In this document: piece after piece, positions 13,821-15,139 of the stretch | Layout of the letters: every line of letters starts with the position of its first letter | Numbering within the stretch: the first letter of the stretch is position 1 | Source of the DNA: an uncultured Candidatus Saccharibacteria bacterium | GTDB taxonomy: Bacteria; Patescibacteria; Saccharimonadia; Saccharimonadales; UBA6022 | NCBI GenBank assembly: GCA_946479665.1 | Contig: CAMLGO010000010.1 | Span: 1-15,139, forward strand | Reading direction: 5' to 3' | Length of the DNA: 15,139 nt | The notes under the pieces: generated by a model | Seen by the model: the letters and a program-made list of their open reading frames with translations, nothing else | Told to the model about the DNA's origin: nothing | Database searches by the model: none | Made by a program: the position numbers and the translations under genes

Positions 13821-14669
13821 ATGTCTACGCGAAAACTACCTGTCGTTGCCGCTATTCCCAACTACAATATGGCCGAGTCGCTTCGCTCGCTCTTGCCTGT
13901 CATGCTAAGACAAGGCTACGACCATGTGTACGTGCTTGACGACGCATCCACGGACTATAGCTCTGATGTCGTAGCTCTTTTTAACGACAAGGTAACGTTT
14001 ATGAAGAGTGTGAAAAATCGTGGCGCTGGAGCGGCACGCAATATGATTCTTGATGTCGTGGAGGATCCAGTCGTCGTCCACTTTCTTGATGCCGATATTC
14101 GACTTGATACGGAGAATTCTGCGACGATTGCTCGTGAGCTCTTTAATGGCGACCCTGCTATTGGCTTCATAGGTGGGTTGGTGCGAATGTCAGATGGCCG
14201 ACAATCATACTGGAACTATGGTGAACGCCAAGGTGCCATGTCAATGATTAGTTCATGGGGCCAGTCATTTCTAGAGTCGACAGGTGCCAAATATCAGAAT
14301 ATTGAGGATTTTATCCGCCAACACCACTTGTGGCCAGGTCTCTCAAGTCGACCCAACCCAATGGCGATGCCGGAGCGAACCACCACTTTCTGGGTATCTG
14401 AGGCTAACTTCATGATTCGATCGGATGTCTTTCGCAAGCTTGGAGGGTTCGATACTACAATTCGCGAACACGACATTCAGACGCTTGCGATGAACGCTCA
14501 GAAGGCTGGGTATATCAACTACTTCGACCCATCGATCAGCGTCACTCATCTAGGAGTGAGTGTTAGAAAATACTTCCGCCCATGGGCTATCATTAGCGCT
14601 GAATTATATTTAGCAAAGAAGTATGGCATAAAGAACTGGCTTCTCGCCGGTGCACACCACAATAAATAA
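13821..14669 (+). CDS. GT2 family glycosyltransferase
   Basis: The 282-residue protein starts with the GT-A nucleotide-sugar fold: AAIPNYNMAESL (10-21), LDDAS (39-43), the NRGAGAARN motif (66-74) and the metal-binding DAD (90-92 in HFLDADI). The acceptor-side block FWVSEANFMIRSDVFRKLGGFD (190-211) is followed by REHDIQ (215-220), the equivalent of the ED motif carrying the catalytic base. No membrane helices are evident, though the C-terminus is aromatic and basic and may touch the membrane. Such enzymes add sugars to surface polysaccharides, lipids or proteins; the substrate cannot be read here. It stands alone between divergent and convergent neighbours, with its own promoter and terminator. 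Confidence 0.9.
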   Translation: MSTRKLPVVAAIPNYNMAESLRSLLPVMLRQGYDHVYVLDDASTDYSSDVVALFNDKVTFMKSVKNRGAGAARNMILDVVEDPVVVHFLDADIRLDTENSATIARELFNGDPAIGFIGGLVRMSDGRQSYWNYGERQGAMSMISSWGQSFLESTGAKYQNIEDFIRQHHLWPGLSSRPNPMAMPERTTTFWVSEANFMIRSDVFRKLGGFDTTIREHDIQTLAMNAQKAGYINYFDPSISVTHLGVSVRKYFRPWAIISAELYLAKKYGIKNWLLAGAHHNK

Positions 14670-14680
14670 AGCCGCACAAT

Positions 14681-14710
14681 AAAAATTCCCCGCATAAACG
14701 GGGAATTTTT
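14681..14710. terminator. Bidirectional terminator between the GT2 gene and rpsI
   Basis: AAAAATTCCCCG (14681-14692) and CGGGGAATTTTT (14699-14710) form a perfect 12-bp stem with a 6-nt loop. T-runs occur on both strands, so it can end transcription of both convergent genes. Confidence 0.9.
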
Positions 14711-14729
14711 GATTTCTCTCGGCGATATA

Positions 14730-15128
14730 TTAACGCTTTGAGAATTGTTCGCGCTTACGAGCAGAACGAAGACCATATTTCTTGCGTTCTTTTTCGCGTG
14801 GATCGCGCTTGAGGAACTCAGCCTTTTTAAGGGTTGAGCGTAGGTCTGCGTGAGCCACAGTCAAGGCCTTTGCAATAGCAAGCTTGATTGCGTCAACTTG
14901 ACCAGCAAGTCCACCACCCTTAACTTTGATAGTGATATCAAAGTCTTTTTGCTTGCCAACAAGAGCCAATGGATCTGTTAGTTCTGCAACAAGAGTTTTG
15001 TTCTCACTGAAGTATTCAGCAGCTGTTTTGTCGTTGATCGTAAGGTTACCCTTACCGGCGTACAGACGAGCACGAGCGGTAGCAGATTTACGACGACCAA
15101 GACCGTAGAAGTATTTACCTTCAGCCAT
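14730..15128 (-). CDS. rpsI: 30S ribosomal protein uS9
   Basis: The 132-residue protein matches S9 throughout: FYGLGRRKSATARARLY near the start, the central VKGGGLAGQVDAIKLAIAKAL block, and the C-terminal DPREKERKKYGLRSARKREQFSKR tail. The terminal Lys-Arg of this tail reaches the P-site tRNA in the ribosome. The length is normal (about 130). Only 11 bases upstream of the ATG are in the window and show no Shine-Dalgarno. In most bacteria rplM (L13) precedes rpsI, and it may lie just beyond the right edge. The gene ends before a shared terminator with the convergent GT2 gene. Confidence 0.97.
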   Translation of the reverse strand: MAEGKYFYGLGRRKSATARARLYAGKGNLTINDKTAAEYFSENKTLVAELTDPLALVGKQKDFDITIKVKGGGLAGQVDAIKLAIAKALTVAHADLRSTLKKAEFLKRDPREKERKKYGLRSARKREQFSKR

Positions 15129-15139
15129 GATTATTTGAT

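Overview
The window looks like ordinary chromosome from a bacterium with a small, compact genome and the standard genetic code (TGA is used as a stop). It is most likely a member of the Candidate Phyla Radiation, with Saccharibacteria (TM7) as my best guess. The guess rests on gene content and style: short overlapping genes, many unrecognised small proteins, a zinc-free L33, and an intracellular alpha-glucan gene set of a type I associate with that group and with archaea. It is an inference; no 16S or marker phylogeny is possible here.

Left part, + strand (1-5537): the 3' end of an NDH-2-like flavoprotein, then a promoter and a tightly packed four-gene operon. The operon encodes a glycogen-synthase-like GT4 glycosyltransferase, a GH57 amylase, a GH15 glucoamylase and an unrecognised 231-residue protein. 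Starts and stops overlap throughout, the key catalytic residues are present, and no signal peptides are seen, so this looks like a cytoplasmic alpha-glucan synthesis/turnover module.

Middle (5546-7096): a small two-helix membrane protein on the - strand, a strong hairpin terminator, tRNA-Tyr(GTA) and tRNA-Thr(TGT) on the - strand, then tRNA-Thr(GGT), rpmG and another two-helix membrane protein on the + strand. All three tRNAs encode CCA.

Long - strand gene train (12830 down to 7143): an unrecognised 285-residue protein, a VanX-type D-Ala-D-Ala dipeptidase, TrpRS, an unrecognised 128-residue protein, an RluA-family pseudouridine synthase with an extra N-terminal domain, a DNA polymerase III delta'-like protein and a membrane-anchored TPR protein. 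Most junctions overlap or abut. At two of them a perfect TATAAT box contains the stop codon of the upstream gene and sits 9-11 nt before the next ATG, suggesting internal promoters for leaderless or near-leaderless mRNAs.

Right part (12831-15139): a possible attenuator-like set of competing hairpins, an unrecognised + strand gene, a GC-rich hairpin, an unrecognised - strand gene with G/C-ending codons, a GT2 glycosyltransferase with a leaderless-type promoter, a bidirectional terminator and rpsI (S9). No mobile element, CRISPR array or phage gene is seen. The less ordinary points are the coupled unknown gene in the glucan operon, the possible domain duplication between the 128-residue protein and the pseudouridine synthase, the alternative-pairing region near 12865-12943, and the recurring stop-embedded/leaderless promoters.
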